64,000 bases of DNA from Charina bottae (lineage: Eukaryota; Chordata; Lepidosauria; Squamata; Charinaidae): NCBI GenBank assembly GCA_023362775.1, contig JALMGJ010000008.1, forward strand, positions 37,312,501-37,376,500, given 5' to 3'. Below are positions 1-12,500 of the stretch, one piece after another (the stretch's first letter is position 1; every line of letters begins with the position of its first letter). Under the pieces are notes generated by a model, which searched no databases, was not told the DNA's origin, and saw nothing but the letters and a program-made list of their open reading frames with translations. The translations under genes were made by a program, and so were the position numbers.

Positions 1-722
1 AGGAACCAAACCAGTTCTAAACTGTGGTTAACTTAAAGCAGAAGCAAAAGCTTTTGGACCTCTCTCTCTGGCCAAAATGAAATAAATGGGATGGGCATGC
101 AAAAGGGCAAGGCTCTTTTAATTGATAATGTACTGGATACATTTTAAAACAATGTTCTCTTCTAAGTTAAGGATCATGTTTTTGAAACAAGAGTGTTCTT
201 ATTATTGCTAGAAATATACATACACACACACAGCCATGTTGATCAGTAAGAATAAACTTTAAATCCAGTTTGACTGTTTCAGTTTGGTTTGATAAGGTGT
301 TGATCAGCTGTGGATGTATCCATTTCTGAAAACGAAGATAGGATTGATGGAAATGTTTATACCCCAGCATAGCTCTTGTAGATGACATGTGCTAAGTATA
401 ACAAAGAGACTTCTGATACCTTAAAGACCTAACAAATCTGTCATTGCATTCATGTGGATCTGGTCTCCAGTCTTTGCAGCAATAAATCTATTTGCCTTGG
501 TGTCAAAACACTGTTGTTTTTCTTTCAAAAGGCTAACACTGTCCCCTCTGGATATGGAACATTTGTTCATTTGTAAGCAAAAATAAATAAAACAAACCAT
601 AATATAACACCAGACTTTAAAGTCCTGTATTGCCTGCTTGTCAGTTACTGGAACTAATTTCAAGTGTGACATTTGTGTATAAAATATAAGGGCCAAGTAC
701 TTAGCAGATTAAGACTTCCAAT

Positions 723-996
723 TGTTGTTGTTGTTCAGTCGTTTAGTCGTGTCCGACTCTTCGTGACCTCATGGACCATAGCACGCCAGGCCTTCCTGTC
801 CTCCACTGTCTCTCGGAGTTTACTCAAATTCATGTTCATTACATCGGTGATGCTATCTAGCCATCTCATCCTCTGCCGTCCCCTTCTCCTTTTGCCTTCA
901 GTCTTTCCCAGCATCAGGGTCTTTTCCAGTGAGTCCTCTCTTCGCATTAGGTGGCCAAAGTATTTGAGCTTCAGCTTCACTATCTGTCCTTCCAAT
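723..996 (-). mobile_element. Bov-B (RTE) LINE, 3' fragment, copy 1
   Basis: The plus strand starts (GTT)n then CAGTCGTTTAGTCGTGTCCG, the reverse complement of the Bov-B 3' end. The 3' end of the reverse-transcriptase frame (LMRREDSLEKTLMLGKTEGK) is readable with substitutions. CTTCCAAT flanks it at 715-722 and recurs at 989-996, but there it is also Bov-B sequence, so the TSD is uncertain. Confidence 0.85.
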
Positions 997-1894
997 ACCA
1001 TTCCTATTAAGATCAGTGGGGAGGACTTGCTAATAGTCCACAAGGTGGTTCTGCTCATGGCATGGTGGTGGCACCCCTATTAGGGATATCTGTTCCAAGG
1101 AACTTGGGCTATCTCCACCTAGTTTCTTTGGACATCAGTTGAAGACTTATCTGTTCCCTGGGGCATTTGCTGGACAATAATGCCTTCTGGATCGCCTTTT
1201 AAAACAAACATTTTCATTTTGTGATGTGTTAGGATAGATACTTTTATTTGACTATTTGCAGTGAAGATTGTTTCGATCTTATTTTACACCACGGTGGTCT
1301 CCTTCAGGAAGAAGAGCAACAGAATTATTGGGTAGGCCCCTGTAGTTATTAGCATGTTTATTATTTTACTTGGTATGTTGTTATTTCTCTAGTTTTATTG
1401 GACTTAATAAATAATAGCAATATATGGCTTGGCTCTGTTCATTCTAAGCTCTGTTTTGTCCAGCCTAATGATACCTTATCTCTGGCAATGTTTAGACATC
1501 ACACCAAGATTATAAGGGGATTTGTTTTTTATTTATCATGATATGTGAACTCAACAGTATGGTTTAGTGATATGTGCCAACCCAGTCACGTGGAGCATTG
1601 AACAAACATGATTCAAGCATTTTTAAAAAGTAATAACATGCACTTTCCAAAAGATTACAACATGCTTAAAGGGGGGGAAATGGAGAATGGATTGGGCAAA
1701 ACCTTGGCTTCTGTGAAGAAATTAGTTTTAACCTATATGCTCCCCACAAAGAAGTTACAGAAACAAAGGAAAAAACAGCAAGGATAATGTTTGTGACTTG
1801 TTTACAGATACAGTAAGATGGAATAAAGATTGGGAATTTACAATTTCTGCCCAAACTTCAGGCAATTTTGAATTTCAGGTGCTGTCCTGTGGAA

Positions 1895-1895
1895 T

Positions 1896-1948
<53 letters not shown>
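1895..1948. repeat. (ATC)n microsatellite
   Basis: About 18 perfect trinucleotide units in intergenic DNA. The minus-strand frame reads poly-Asp but is not coding. Confidence 0.95.
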
Positions 1949-2985
1949 AGTTCCCTGCAACTACCTCTGCCTGTCCAGTATGTCCACTCCACTCCCATTC
2001 CAATTTTTCTTTTCTTTTTCTCCCCTGAAGACATGGATACTCTCTGAAAGAAGTCACTTGGCTCCATTTCCCAACATTTTTATTTCCTAAGAAAGCTTTG
2101 GGGACCTGTCCTGAGTTCAGCTGCATTCTTGTTAAATAAAGATAAAACAAGAGGCCAACACTTTGCTTTACAACATAGCAGCTTCCCATTGAATCGTTTT
2201 CAATTAAAAGACTATTAAAAATGTAAGTTGGTAGGGACACAGTATCTAGCCAATGTCAAGAGAGGAGTTTTTCTACTACATTCCCCAATGCTGGCTTGGG
2301 AGTTCTGGGAGTTGAATCCACACATCTTAAATTTGCCAAGTTTGAAAAATACTGGCCTAAGTGCCCCACCCACCCATTTATGGTCAAGGTAAAGTCCAAT
2401 ATAAATCCCCCTTCAGCAAATAGAATCCCAGCATGCCTAGGTTAAAGAAGTGTAAGCAAAACCAAGAAGTTTTGCTATAACTGTATAAGCTGTTTTGCTA
2501 GCATGATTAAGGAGATCTGGAGCTTCAGAAACAATAAGGAGGATTTAGGAAGGAAAGAAACAGGGAAGAAGGAAAGAAGAGAAGATGTGGAGGCACTATC
2601 AACTCAAAATAATCTTAGGAGGACTTCTTAGTTACTGGTAGGTAACATTACTCAAACATAATCTCTAAGGAAAGAACCAAAGATGGGGTTAGCAGATGAT
2701 AGGATCAGGTTCTTTTTCAGCATACAGTAGCAGATGTACAATTGTAACTCATTTTATCATCTAAGTCCAATAATGCATATTTCCATGTAATAATTTGTTT
2801 GGGGGCATTATTTGTTGTAGACTCAACAAGATGCTTAAATTGATGCACAATTTTCAATCAAAAGGAGTAAAATAATTATGTTGCATCTTGACTTAATGAA
2901 ATATCTTAGGGAGCCTTCACACTCCTAAGTAGTAGAATGACTAAAAAACCAGGTCTGGCTTCAGCTGTTTCGAATGCACCTTGGT

Positions 2986-3524
2986 GTTGTTGTTGTTGTT
3001 CAGTTGTTTAGTTGTGTCCGACTCTTCGTGACCCCATGGACCATAGCACGCCAGGCCTTCCTGTCCTCCACTGTCTCCCGGAGTTTACTCAAATCCATGT
3101 TCATTACATTGGTGATGCTATCTAACCATCTCATCCTCTGCTGTCCCCTTCTCCTTTTGCCTTCAGTCTTTCCCAGCATCAGGGTCTTTTCCAGTGAGTC
3201 CTCTCTTCGCATTAGGTGGCCAAAGTATTTGATCTTCAGCTTCAGCATCTGTCCTTCCAATGAGCAGTCAGGGTTGATTTCCTTTAGGATTGACTGGTTT
3301 GACCTCCTTGCAGTCCAAGGGACTCTCAAGAGTCTTCTCCAGCACCACAGTTCGAAAGCATCAATTCTTCGGCGCTCAGCCTTCCTTATGGTCCAACTCT
3401 CACAGCCATACATTACTACTGGGAAAACCATAGCTGTAACTATACAGACCTTTGTCGGCAAGGCAATGTCTCTGCTTTTTAATATGCTGTCTAGGTTTGC
3501 CATAGCTTTCCTCCGAAGGAGCAA
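2986..3524 (-). mobile_element. Bov-B (RTE) LINE, 3' fragment, copy 2
   Basis: This is a 539-bp 5'-truncated copy. The minus frame reads the RT C-terminus (CESWTIRKAERRRIDAFELW, CWRRLLRVPWTARRSNQSIL). A perfect 10-bp TSD, GCACCTTGGT, lies at 2976-2985 and 3525-3534. The frame is almost free of stops, so the insertion is fairly young. Confidence 0.93.
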
Positions 3525-4527
3525 GCACCTTGGTAGTCTGCTCTAAAATGGGAAAGCAGACCAGAATACTCAAGAGTTAAAGCGAATGAACTCACATTCT
3601 TGAATTACAGTGAATATTAAAGTCCAATGGCAACCTGCCACACACTAATGGACTAGGGCAAGCAACATGTAGTGTGAAATAATTCTTTGTGTCTAAATTG
3701 CAGGTGCTTAAAACATCCATAGCACCTCCTAGGAGAAGTGTTAATTAGATCAGAGCAGGCAAGGAGAATTTTAAACTTTTCCTCTCTTGCTGGGCCTCTT
3801 TGGAAAAATCTTTCTTGTGGTACTGGTATCGATTACCTATAGACGATGCCAAAGGTTGCCATCAGGGTTCCTGCCTCATTAAAAAAAAGGCATTAGGAAG
3901 TTGGCATCTACAAGGCCCTAACCTCCAGCACCTCCAGCACCATCTTTATTTTAAAAAAATGGTCCTGTAGCATACATTTTTTGTATCATATTTTGGCCCC
4001 ATAGCATTCTTAAATAATAGCAATGGTGGATAACTGAACCGTAGTCCTTTGTTTGAAAATGTGTTTCCCTGCATAGGAAAAAAAGGTTAATATAAACTGG
4101 AGTGGAAGAGGGCATTTTAGTGGGAGTGAGATGATAGATGGGGAGAAATTTCACCAGCTGGCTTTGTTTTATGAGTAGACCTGTTGACCATGAAAACTAT
4201 TTTATGACAGCATCCATAACACATACCCAAACCATTCCATAAAGGTGCCTCCTTTTGCACCCCATCCAGTCACCAACAGAGAATTTCCTCCAAGTACAAA
4301 TATTAGCTTCATGGACAGGTTTTCTTCCTTTTTTTAATAAGAATTTTATTAAGTTTCAAGCAAAGATAAAAGCTACAGAAAAACAAAAAACTACAAAGAA
4401 AAGAAAGAAAAAACTAAAAACTTGTGTGGAAACACAAGAGAACATTTTTCCAAATTACAAAAAGAGGTGACTTCCGACTTTTAACAGCAAGGATATACAA
4501 CAATTTTCCATAATCAATCCCTTACTC

Positions 4528-4798
4528 CAGAGCTTTCCAAACTGTGTGTCGCGACACAAAAGTGTGTCACCACACACAGTCTGGTGTGTCGCCACACAAC
4601 CCGGAAGCGCTGATCATCATCAGCGCTTCCGGGTTTTCCCGCGGCGACACACCAATGGCGGCGCGGAAAAACCTGAAAGCGGCAGCAGCGCTTCCGGGTT
4701 TTTGCGCGCTGCCGCAACGGCGGCACTTCCGGGTTTTCCCGCGGCGACACACCAACGGCGGTTGGTGTGTCGCCGTGGGAAAACTTTGGAAAGCCCTG
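4528..4798 (+). mobile_element. hAT-type non-autonomous element, copy 1 (core type A)
   Basis: It begins CAGAGCTTTCCAAACTGTGT and ends TTTGGAAAGCCCTG, an inverted terminal repeat of hAT type. The 8-bp TSD CCTTACTC is perfect (4520-4527, 4799-4806). The core is GC-rich with repeated CCCGGAAGCG and GTGTCGCC modules and short palindromes. There is no transposase. Copies 2 and 4 share this core. Confidence 0.93.
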
Positions 4799-6301
4799 CC
4801 TTACTCTATATTAAACCAAAATCACATTATTTCTATAAATCATTCCATTGGCACATTATAAAAATCACTATACAGGTGCTCCCTCCCCTTATATTAATAC
4901 ACTTCCTCCCCAAAGATAACATTTCTTTAATTATTTCCTTCCTACTCCTATTCTATACATTCCTGTCTACTAAAATAAAGATCAAATTAAAAAACATAAA
5001 TTGTCTGCCATTGTATTTAATACATCAATTTTAATAATCTTAATCATATTAAACCCAAAAGCAGACATTTATTATTTTTTATTATACCTTAATAATCTTA
5101 ATCCAAATAATTAAAGATAAATGAAATCAGCCAAACCCTAAAAGCAATCCAGATAAATATTCTTAAACCCTTATCCCACTTCAAAATAAACCAGAGCATT
5201 TACATACAGTATCCCCACAATGCAACAGCCGTCCAAAGGACAGATGGGGTGATTCCAGGTGTTTTCCTTTTTCCAGAAAAACACTCCTGGGCTTCAGGAA
5301 AAACCTGCCTGAGCCCAAAAAAACTGCAATGTTGTCAGTTCTGCCCCCTGAGCCCGCGGGCACAGCTCTTCAGTCCGCCATGTCCCCACCGGAAGTCCCA
5401 TGGACAGCTTTTCTTTGGAACCAAAGCAACAGAAGGAGTTAACTGCTTTCTTTATGCCTACTCATTTTTTGTTTCTAACCCTTCCCGGTTTATTATTTAG
5501 ATTTATGACCTATTTTTCTGCCCATAGGCACTCTACAAAGTGTGTTAAAAAATATGTATACAAACATTCTATCTATTTACAATCTATTTATCTACACACA
5601 GAAACATAAACATACAGGCACATGCTGCACTCTACATGCAAATGTAATTTTCCCATTTACCTTACCTTCAAAATAGCACCTCTGTTTACACACACTCATT
5701 TTCCTAACTCACAAACAGATTTCTGTTATTAAGAAAATAAAATGTTCTCCCATGTCAATTTTGATGTCTGTGGGGTGGGGTGGGGTGAGGGGGTATATAA
5801 AATTAGACTGTTAAGAAATCCATGTTAACACTTGGTTATATTTTTAAAAGTCTTTTTTATTTTTGAAAAAAAAATAAAGATCAGAGATGAGCTGTCATGT
5901 ACTGGATCTAGTTTGTTTCTTCTAGAAGCTGAGGTCCATGAAGGTACACATTTTGTTTTTTCATAATTTTTATTAGAGATTTCAATTACAACAGTAAAAG
6001 CAAATACAAACTAAAATCAGAAAAAGGAGAAATAGAAAGAAAGAATAAAAAGCGCAAAGAAATAAAAAAGAAAAAGGTATACATTTTGAATTAAAGACTT
6101 CAGAACTCAGATAGTTTTTATACAAGGAACAAGCTTTCTTCTTTACAGGAGTATAATTTAGATTTGGGTTTGAGAAAGTAATTTTATTATAGTTTAATCC
6201 ACCCAGTAATAAGAGTTCCCTGGCAGATTACAATACTATGAAAAATTTAAAAAAACATCAAAATAAAAATATGTAAAATATATAAATAACACAATGTGGA
6301 T

Positions 6302-6571
6302 CAGAGCTTTCCAAACTGTGTGTCGCGACACAAAAATGTGTCGCCACACACAGTCTGGTGTGTCGCCACACAACCCGGAAGTGCTGATCATCATCAGCGC
6401 TTCCGGGTTTTCCCGCGGCGACACACCAACGGCGGCGCGCAAAAACCGAAATCAGTAGCAGCGCTTCCGGGTTTTTGCGCGCTGCCGCAACGGCGGCACT
6501 TCCGGGCTTTCCCGCGGCGACACACCAACGGTGGTTGGTGTGTCGCCGCGGGAAAACTTTGGAAAGCCCTG
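6302..6571 (+). mobile_element. hAT-type non-autonomous element, copy 2 (core type A)
   Basis: Its ends and core match copy 1 closely. The 8-bp TSD ATGTGGAT is perfect (6294-6301, 6572-6579). It sits in an otherwise AT-rich intergenic stretch, so it forms a small CpG-rich island. Confidence 0.93.
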
Positions 6572-6759
6572 ATGTGGATATTTCACATGTCCAGTCTAAA
6601 CTGTCCAAGTCTAAACTATTCCATATGGAATGCCTGGGAAAAGAGGAATGTCTTCAGTTGATGTATAAAAATATGAAGCCACGAGGCAAACTTCTTCTAG
6701 GGAGGGCATTCCATAAATGGGGCCAGAGTTGAGAATTCCTTCTTTCTTGTAGTCACATA

Positions 6760-6945
6760 CAAAACTTTAGAATCCTAGACTCTGGAAAGGCAATTTAGGT
6801 GATCAAGTCCAACCCTCTGCTCAGTGTAGGAATCTAAATTAAAGCATCCATGACTGATAACTGTCTGGCTTCCACCTGGAGACATCCAATGAAAGGGAAC
6901 CTACCACCTCTCTGGGTAACGTAGCAGAGGCATCAGGTAGATGGC
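6760..6945 (-). mobile_element. CR1-like LINE 3' tail (probable)
   Basis: The plus strand reads TTAGAATCCTAGACTCTGGA then GATCAAGTCCAACCC and CCATGACTGATAACTG, resembling the antisense CR1 3'UTR common in birds and reptiles. It is old and diverged; limits are approximate. Confidence 0.5.
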
Positions 6946-7829
6946 CTCCAAAGATAATTGAACCATCCAGAAAGATACATATGGGAAAATTTCCTAGATT
7001 AAGGAATCACTACCTGTTCATATCAACATTTCTTGAACCAACCAATTGATTGATTATGTATCATCAAGTTAGTGTCCACTCTTTGTGATTATGTAAACAG
7101 ACCTTGTCCAGGATCTCCAACCAAAGTACCTTCCAAATATACAGACTTTAACACTAGGAATTCCTCAACCATCATATTCATCCTGCGGAATTCTGGGAGT
7201 TGTGGTCCACATATCTATAGTATTGGTTGCCCAAACTGGGGAAGGTTGCCCCAGATATTATTGGATTCCTGCTTTAAAGATCTCCAACCATTGGCCATGG
7301 TGGCTGTGGCTTGTACAAGTTGGAGTCCATCAACATATGAAGATATCCAACAACATATGAAGAGTCCAACGACATATGAAGATAGATATCCCACCCTTGT
7401 CCCTGGAGACATAACGAGTAACTGCTCCTAATACTGTATAGCGGTGTAAGTGCTGTGAAACTCCAATGATGTTTCATGCATTTGAGTTGCATGCAGCTTA
7501 TCAATTTTACAAGCCATATTTGCAGAAAGCAGTGGCAGAAAACAGACTGTTTCAAACCTGATATATTTCAACAGGCAGCTGTGAATGGCATGTATGTTCT
7601 TTAAGAACACACCTGAACAGAAAGGATTTAATAATGAATTGTTGTAGAGATACATAGATAGATACATTAAATTAACCTCTGATATGATTTTAAAGGATGC
7701 TTTTTCTTTGTTTTAAAGAGTGCAAAATACAATCTGGTTGCTACAGATCATTTATTTATTTAATTTTATTTTTATCCCACGTTTATTATTTTTATAAATA
7801 ACTCAAGGCGGGAAACATACCTGATACTC

Positions 7830-7993
7830 TACCTGGGCACAGAGATTTCACTTCTGTCTGTGCTCCTGCCCTCTGAAGATGCTGGCCACAGATGCTGGCG
7901 AAACGTTAGGAACCACAACTTCCAGAACACGGCCGCACAGCCCGGAAGACCCACAACAGCCATCGAACTCCGGCCATGAAAGCCTTTGACAAT
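7830..7993 (+). mobile_element. Penelope-like element 3' fragment nested in CORE-SINE
   Basis: This 164-bp insert is flanked by a perfect 15-bp TSD, ACATACCTGATACTC (7815-7829, 7994-8008). It carries a hammerhead-like core, CTGAAGA ... GAAACGTT (7873-7907), followed by the ACACGGCCGCACAGCCCGGA tail widespread in vertebrate genomes. Assignment to PLEs rests on the ribozyme-like core known from PLE terminal repeats. Confidence 0.75.
7873..7907 (+). ncRNA. hammerhead-ribozyme-like core (PLE tail type 1)
   Basis: CTGAAGA and GAAAC flank a hairpin GCTGGC/GCTGGC. The hairpin still pairs using two G-U wobbles, which suggests compensating drift. One unpaired base precedes stem II, which differs from the classic motif. 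Cleavage is untested. Confidence 0.5.
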
Positions 7994-8714
7994 ACATACC
8001 TGATACTCCTTCCTCCTCCTCTTTTCCCCACAACAGCAACCCTGTGAGGTGAGTTGGGCTGAGAGAGAGTGACTGGCCCAAGGTCAGCCAGCCGGCTTTC
8101 ATGCCTAAGGCGGGACTAGAACTCTCAGTCTCCTGGTTTCTAGCCCAGCACCTTAACTACTAGACCAAACTGGCTCTGGATCATATTCTTCTGATGTTTA
8201 AGAATAGAAAAATTAAAACTCAGTAAATATTTCCACAAGGTTAATTCATTCTCTTCCTCTCCCTCTTTTCCTTCATGTTTTTTGTGACGTTTATGTTTTA
8301 TTTGCTTGTAGAACAGTCTTTGCTTTAAACACAAAACACTTAGGAAAATTAACCAAGATAGTTAAGAGAATTATATAGAATCAAATCAATGGGTGCACAT
8401 AGCCTCCAAAGAGAAATTTATATATATTTTTAGAACTAGAGACTGGTGCAAAACAGCATTTGGGAGAAAGATGGTTCAGATTGCCAATTACTAGTGGCAT
8501 TTCAAGAGCCCTATATCACATAGCAAACAGTGTAAGAAATGAGGGAACAATACACAACTGATTCCATGGCAATATCTGAGTTTTGTAGAATTCAGATACT
8601 TTGAAAACAAGGATGGAAGTGACTTGAACTGAACATTTCTTGAAAACAAGGTTAGAAGTCACTTGAAGCTGAAAACAAACAGATCAAATGGACACAAAAC
8701 AGAATTATTATATG

Positions 8715-9495
8715 ACATATTTTAAAAAGTGTCTTTTTATTTACACCGGGAAAATGTTTCAGCAGTTAGAAGTTTAGATATCTGATAATTCACCTTTTTT
8801 GTAAAAAGTACATAAATATATACACAAGCTTTTATATAAACATTGTAATGTGCGATACAGTAAATATTTGCTATTTTCCCATACACTAATAAGTAAAGCT
8901 TAAATACCGATTTCAAGTATTTTCTATAGAAAGCTCCACAATATTACAATTGTTGGAAAAAGACAGCTCTGTTATAAACACACTTGAAAAATAGTCAAGT
9001 AAAATGTATTGTAAGAAAATCTACCAGGATAAAATACTGTTTTTATTCCCCCCTCCAAAAAAACCCTCCATATTATATAAGTAACTGGAAAATAATCTGC
9101 AAGAAGCATGAATATGTTTTAAAAAATGTATTTAACATGTCAATTACTTTCAATGATTTGAAAAAGCTGCAAAAATGCAGCACAATTAAATATAAATGTA
9201 TATAAATGATGCTCAAGTGCCCACATCCATGTAAAGGAGGGAGCCAGATGCTTGATTGAGACTGGAACTGGAATAATATTGGCAAAAGCTCTTTATAGTC
9301 CACTCCCAAAGAATCTTGGGAATTGTAGTTTGAAGGAAGTCTGTGAAATCATTTCTGTCATAGTTCTTTTTTCTCTCTCATAGATCTACATCTCCTATGG
9401 AAATGGCATGAATGTTAAACCAGTTTCATTCTGTAATGTGAATATGGCCAAATTATCTAAGGGCATATTTTAAAATGTATACTTGGCACAATATT
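8715..9495 (-). other. PTPN13: PTPN13 3' untranslated region (probable)
   Basis: This AT-rich stretch directly follows the stop codon and carries no repeat that I recognise. On the minus strand, AATAAA signals occur at 9052-9057 and 8736-8741, giving probable UTRs of about 460 and 780 nt. The true end cannot be fixed without transcript data. Confidence 0.55.
8736..8741 (-). terminator. PTPN13: distal polyadenylation signal AATAAA of PTPN13
   Basis: The canonical hexamer reads AATAAA on the gene strand about 755 nt after the stop. A proximal candidate is at 9052-9057. Choice of signal is inferred. Confidence 0.45.
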
Positions 9496-9576
9496 TTAGC
9501 TGTTCCTTTGCTGTTCTTCTGCTTGAAGACGTTTTAGCACATACAAGATAACTTGATAGCAGAAAATATATTGGTC
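9496..9576 (-). CDS. PTPN13: PTPN13 exon w33: last coding exon
   Basis: DQYIFCYQVILYVLKRLQAE then EQQRNS and TAA. It completes the Q-loop glutamine and the last helix. The tail is a few residues shorter than and different from the mammalian one, as expected for a free C-terminus. The acceptor is CTTTTACAG. Confidence 0.97.
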   Translation of the reverse strand, partial: DQYIFCYQVILYVLKRLQAEEQQRNS

Positions 9577-12500
9577 CTGTAAAAGGAAGGAATTATTGCA
9601 TATTCTCACAGAATACAAATGCAGAACAGCTACACATATTGGCTGTGATGGAGGAAATTGTGCTTAATGGTAAACTCCACCCCTTATGTATTTGCATGCA
9701 ATGCTGTGATGCAAGAGTGGAAAGGCGGAACTTGGGCCGCAATGTTACAATGCACGGTTCTTCATGCCGGCCTTACAGTGGTTTGGTTCAATTGAAATCC
9801 GTGCTTCAGCGAGCTGCGGCCTAGCATGTTGGGGGAACACAGCCGTTGTCTCAAGAAAGACACTGTATTCTCAAAACAAATTTGAGCTGCCGAAACTGGT
9901 ATTTGCAGGGGCCCTCCTATTTGGTGCCAACCAAGCAGAACAGAAAAGGTGGGTAATAAGAAGAGAGCCTTTCCTTTTCATGCAAAAGATTTGGAAAATG
10001 GTGCTTTGCAAAGCGTGTTAGTGCAAATGTTGCACCTCTCTCTTAAGCATTAAAGCAGCTGCATATTCTGTCACGCAGGCATAGCTGCTTTGAAAAGCTG
10101 TCCCTGACTGCTTCAACATAATATGCACACACAGAAACTCTGTTTCACTGGCAGTCCCAGAAGACAAGTCATGCAAACACATGCAGAGACAGAACCAGCT
10201 ATGTTTTGCACAGCCGTATTTTTCAGTCGTTCCTCTTGCCCCATTGATACTTGTTTTATAACATAATATGAAGACTTCTTCTATGTCCTCTTTTTTTTAA
10301 GTCAGCATTTTATAGATCTCTGAACTGCAGTTTGGTTTTATGTTGGTTTATCCTCTAACTGCTCTCACTTTGTAAGCTTTTATTCTATGATTTCTTTTAT
10401 TCTAAAAATCTATAAAACTATACAGAGAGTACCAATATACAGAGAGTACCAATCGAAGAGAATATTTGTAGCCAAATTTGTAGCCAAGCCAAATCCAAAA
10501 ATGCTAGAGAATTCCTGGAAGCTTGGCACTCAGACAAAGCAGCCATCAACTGACATATAGAGGTAAACAACATTTACATACCATTCATAAGAGACAATAG
10601 AAAAGCCAAAAGACCAGAAAACCTCCTTGCCAGCAATCAACACCCAGATATGCAAAGATTAACAGCAAGATTAGCACCAGAGGAACAATCAAACAACACA
10701 ATAGACCCTAATCAAGGAACTATTAACTCAGTCAATCAACCAAGCAGCAAACAGCCCAACTAAGGAACTACCAAGGAGAGTACAACACCCCCACCAACAC
10801 AGGCAGGACAAGCCAGGGTATATAAACAGAGAGCAAGTCCCACTCCCTTTTCACACTGAAGATGTTGCCTAGCCTGGCAATGGAACGTCTGCAAGAAAAC
10901 AACAAGGCTCAGAGAGCACCAAGGACTATACAGAGAGTCTCAGCTACTAAGAAATATAGAAAAGAAACAAAATAAATACACTTCCCATTTTTCTCCTTTG
11001 TTTTCATTTCCCAGGGGTCTTGTTTGGGGCACATTAGGAAAGTTATGTTAAAGAAAAACTTGAGAAGCAGGACTCTGTGTTGCAATTCAGGTTAAACATA
11101 CCTCAGTTTGCACCATGCCATGCCTTTGCAAGCGCATCAGCCGTACCACTTCGGAGATATCAAACTGTGGAAAAAAAAGGACACCCAGTCTAAAATGCAC
11201 ATTGTGAAATTTTTATGGAATTCACCCCACAAAGTTTAGAATTTATGCTCAGTACCAAATGTGGCTCTTGGCCTTCAGAAAGCAAGGGGAAGTGGAGATA
11301 TGGCAGGTGGATGCTTAACTCTTTTCCACATGTTTTTTTTCCCCCTTCTCCCAGAATCTCTTGCCCCAGCTTTTTCTTCCAACAGGTATGCAAGAAAAAG
11401 CTATGGAATGATGGTTGTTGAATGTTGGCAAGAGGAGAGGGAAAACATCCTCCTGAAAGTTCTCTATGGTGAACCTCCAACACACTCTCAGTTCTTTGTT
11501 GTCTGCAGCCCAACAGGAGACATCTGGATTGCAAGAAGTTTGTCTGCCTTTGGTACCATCTGCAGATGGTTCATGATCAGGCAGTGAATATTCCTATCTT
11601 TAAAAACCTGCATTCTAATTGGCATATTACTCCAATGTTGGGACAAGGAATCTGAGTATCACTCAGAAAAAAAGGAGCTTATAGTAATAAAATCATACAC
11701 TTCTGAAAATTTTCTCACGGATAATATACTGAAATTGTACTGTGCTGCCAGTGGGGATATTAAAAAAAGATCAGGATAAAATGGAGTAAGTCAGATGTAT
11801 ATATTAATAAACTAGTTCAATAACCACTGTAAGAATAATTAAGGTAATCTCCCCCAATTTGGAATTTTAAGATGGGTTTGGATGAACAGAATTCTCAGCC
11901 AGCATGGCAGCTGGATACCCTGGCTGGGGATTTTCTGAACTGCAATCTCAGTTTGAAGGGTTGCAGGAAGGTTCATTTAGGTTTACTCACCTCAAGGTCT
12001 TGGCTGATTAAGCCCAAGACCACATCAAGGCAAATAAGTGTCCCTGATCGCCCAATGCCTGCACTGCAGTGAGTAATGATAGGTCCTGATTTGTGGATGT
12101 GCCTCATGTAGGAGATGAAAGTTAGCAAGTCATCTGGTTGAGATGGTGTGTCATGATCTGGCCAAGCAGTAAAGTTCAAATGGGAAATATGGCGAAGTTC
12201 ACCTGTCTATAGATTTGAAATTCAAACAAAAGCACGTACAGAGAAAGAATGAGCATTAGGTATCCTGAGAAGAACAATGACTCTCACAACAGTTACTAAC
12301 AGTCCAATCTAACTTTTTTTTAAAAAAATCCAATCCATAGCTGTTTTCTCTTTTCCTTCATTACAGTTTCTTTCAATTTAGCATCTTCCTGATGTACTGA
12401 GACTCAGCTCCCCAAATTCCCAGCTAGCTTCAACTTAGAATGGCTCCAGACCATTCCTATGTTGAACCATGGGAAAATTAACATGGTGGATGTTAGCCAG

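Larger units (their letters stand above)
7747..8177 (-). mobile_element. CORE-SINE (MIR-like, tRNA head), interrupted
   Basis: Reverse-complemented, it starts AGAGCCAGTTTGGTCTAGTA (tRNA-like A box), contains CTTGGGCCAGTCACTCTCTC and ends GATAAAAATAAAATTAAATA. A likely TSD, GATCAT, lies on both sides. It is split by a PLE insertion at 7830-7993, so it is older than that insertion. Confidence 0.85.
1..8714. other. intergenic region downstream of PTPN13
   Basis: I see no gene here. It contains two Bov-B tails, two hAT-type elements, a CR1 tail and a CORE-SINE with a nested PLE, listed separately. A hAT-like half-palindrome occurs near 2285-2360, and 3550-4500, 4810-6290 and 8180-8700 are AT-rich with nothing recognised. 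In mammals SLC10A6 follows PTPN13; none of it is visible here. Confidence 0.6.

Noticed and set aside
1875..2240. Minus-strand 121-residue frame with a long Asp run
   Set aside because: The Asp run is the (ATC)n microsatellite; there is no homology and no splice or promoter context.
9639..10021. Plus-strand frames of 61 and 85 residues
   Set aside because: No recognisable protein, overlapping frames only, and the region is an intron of PTPN13.
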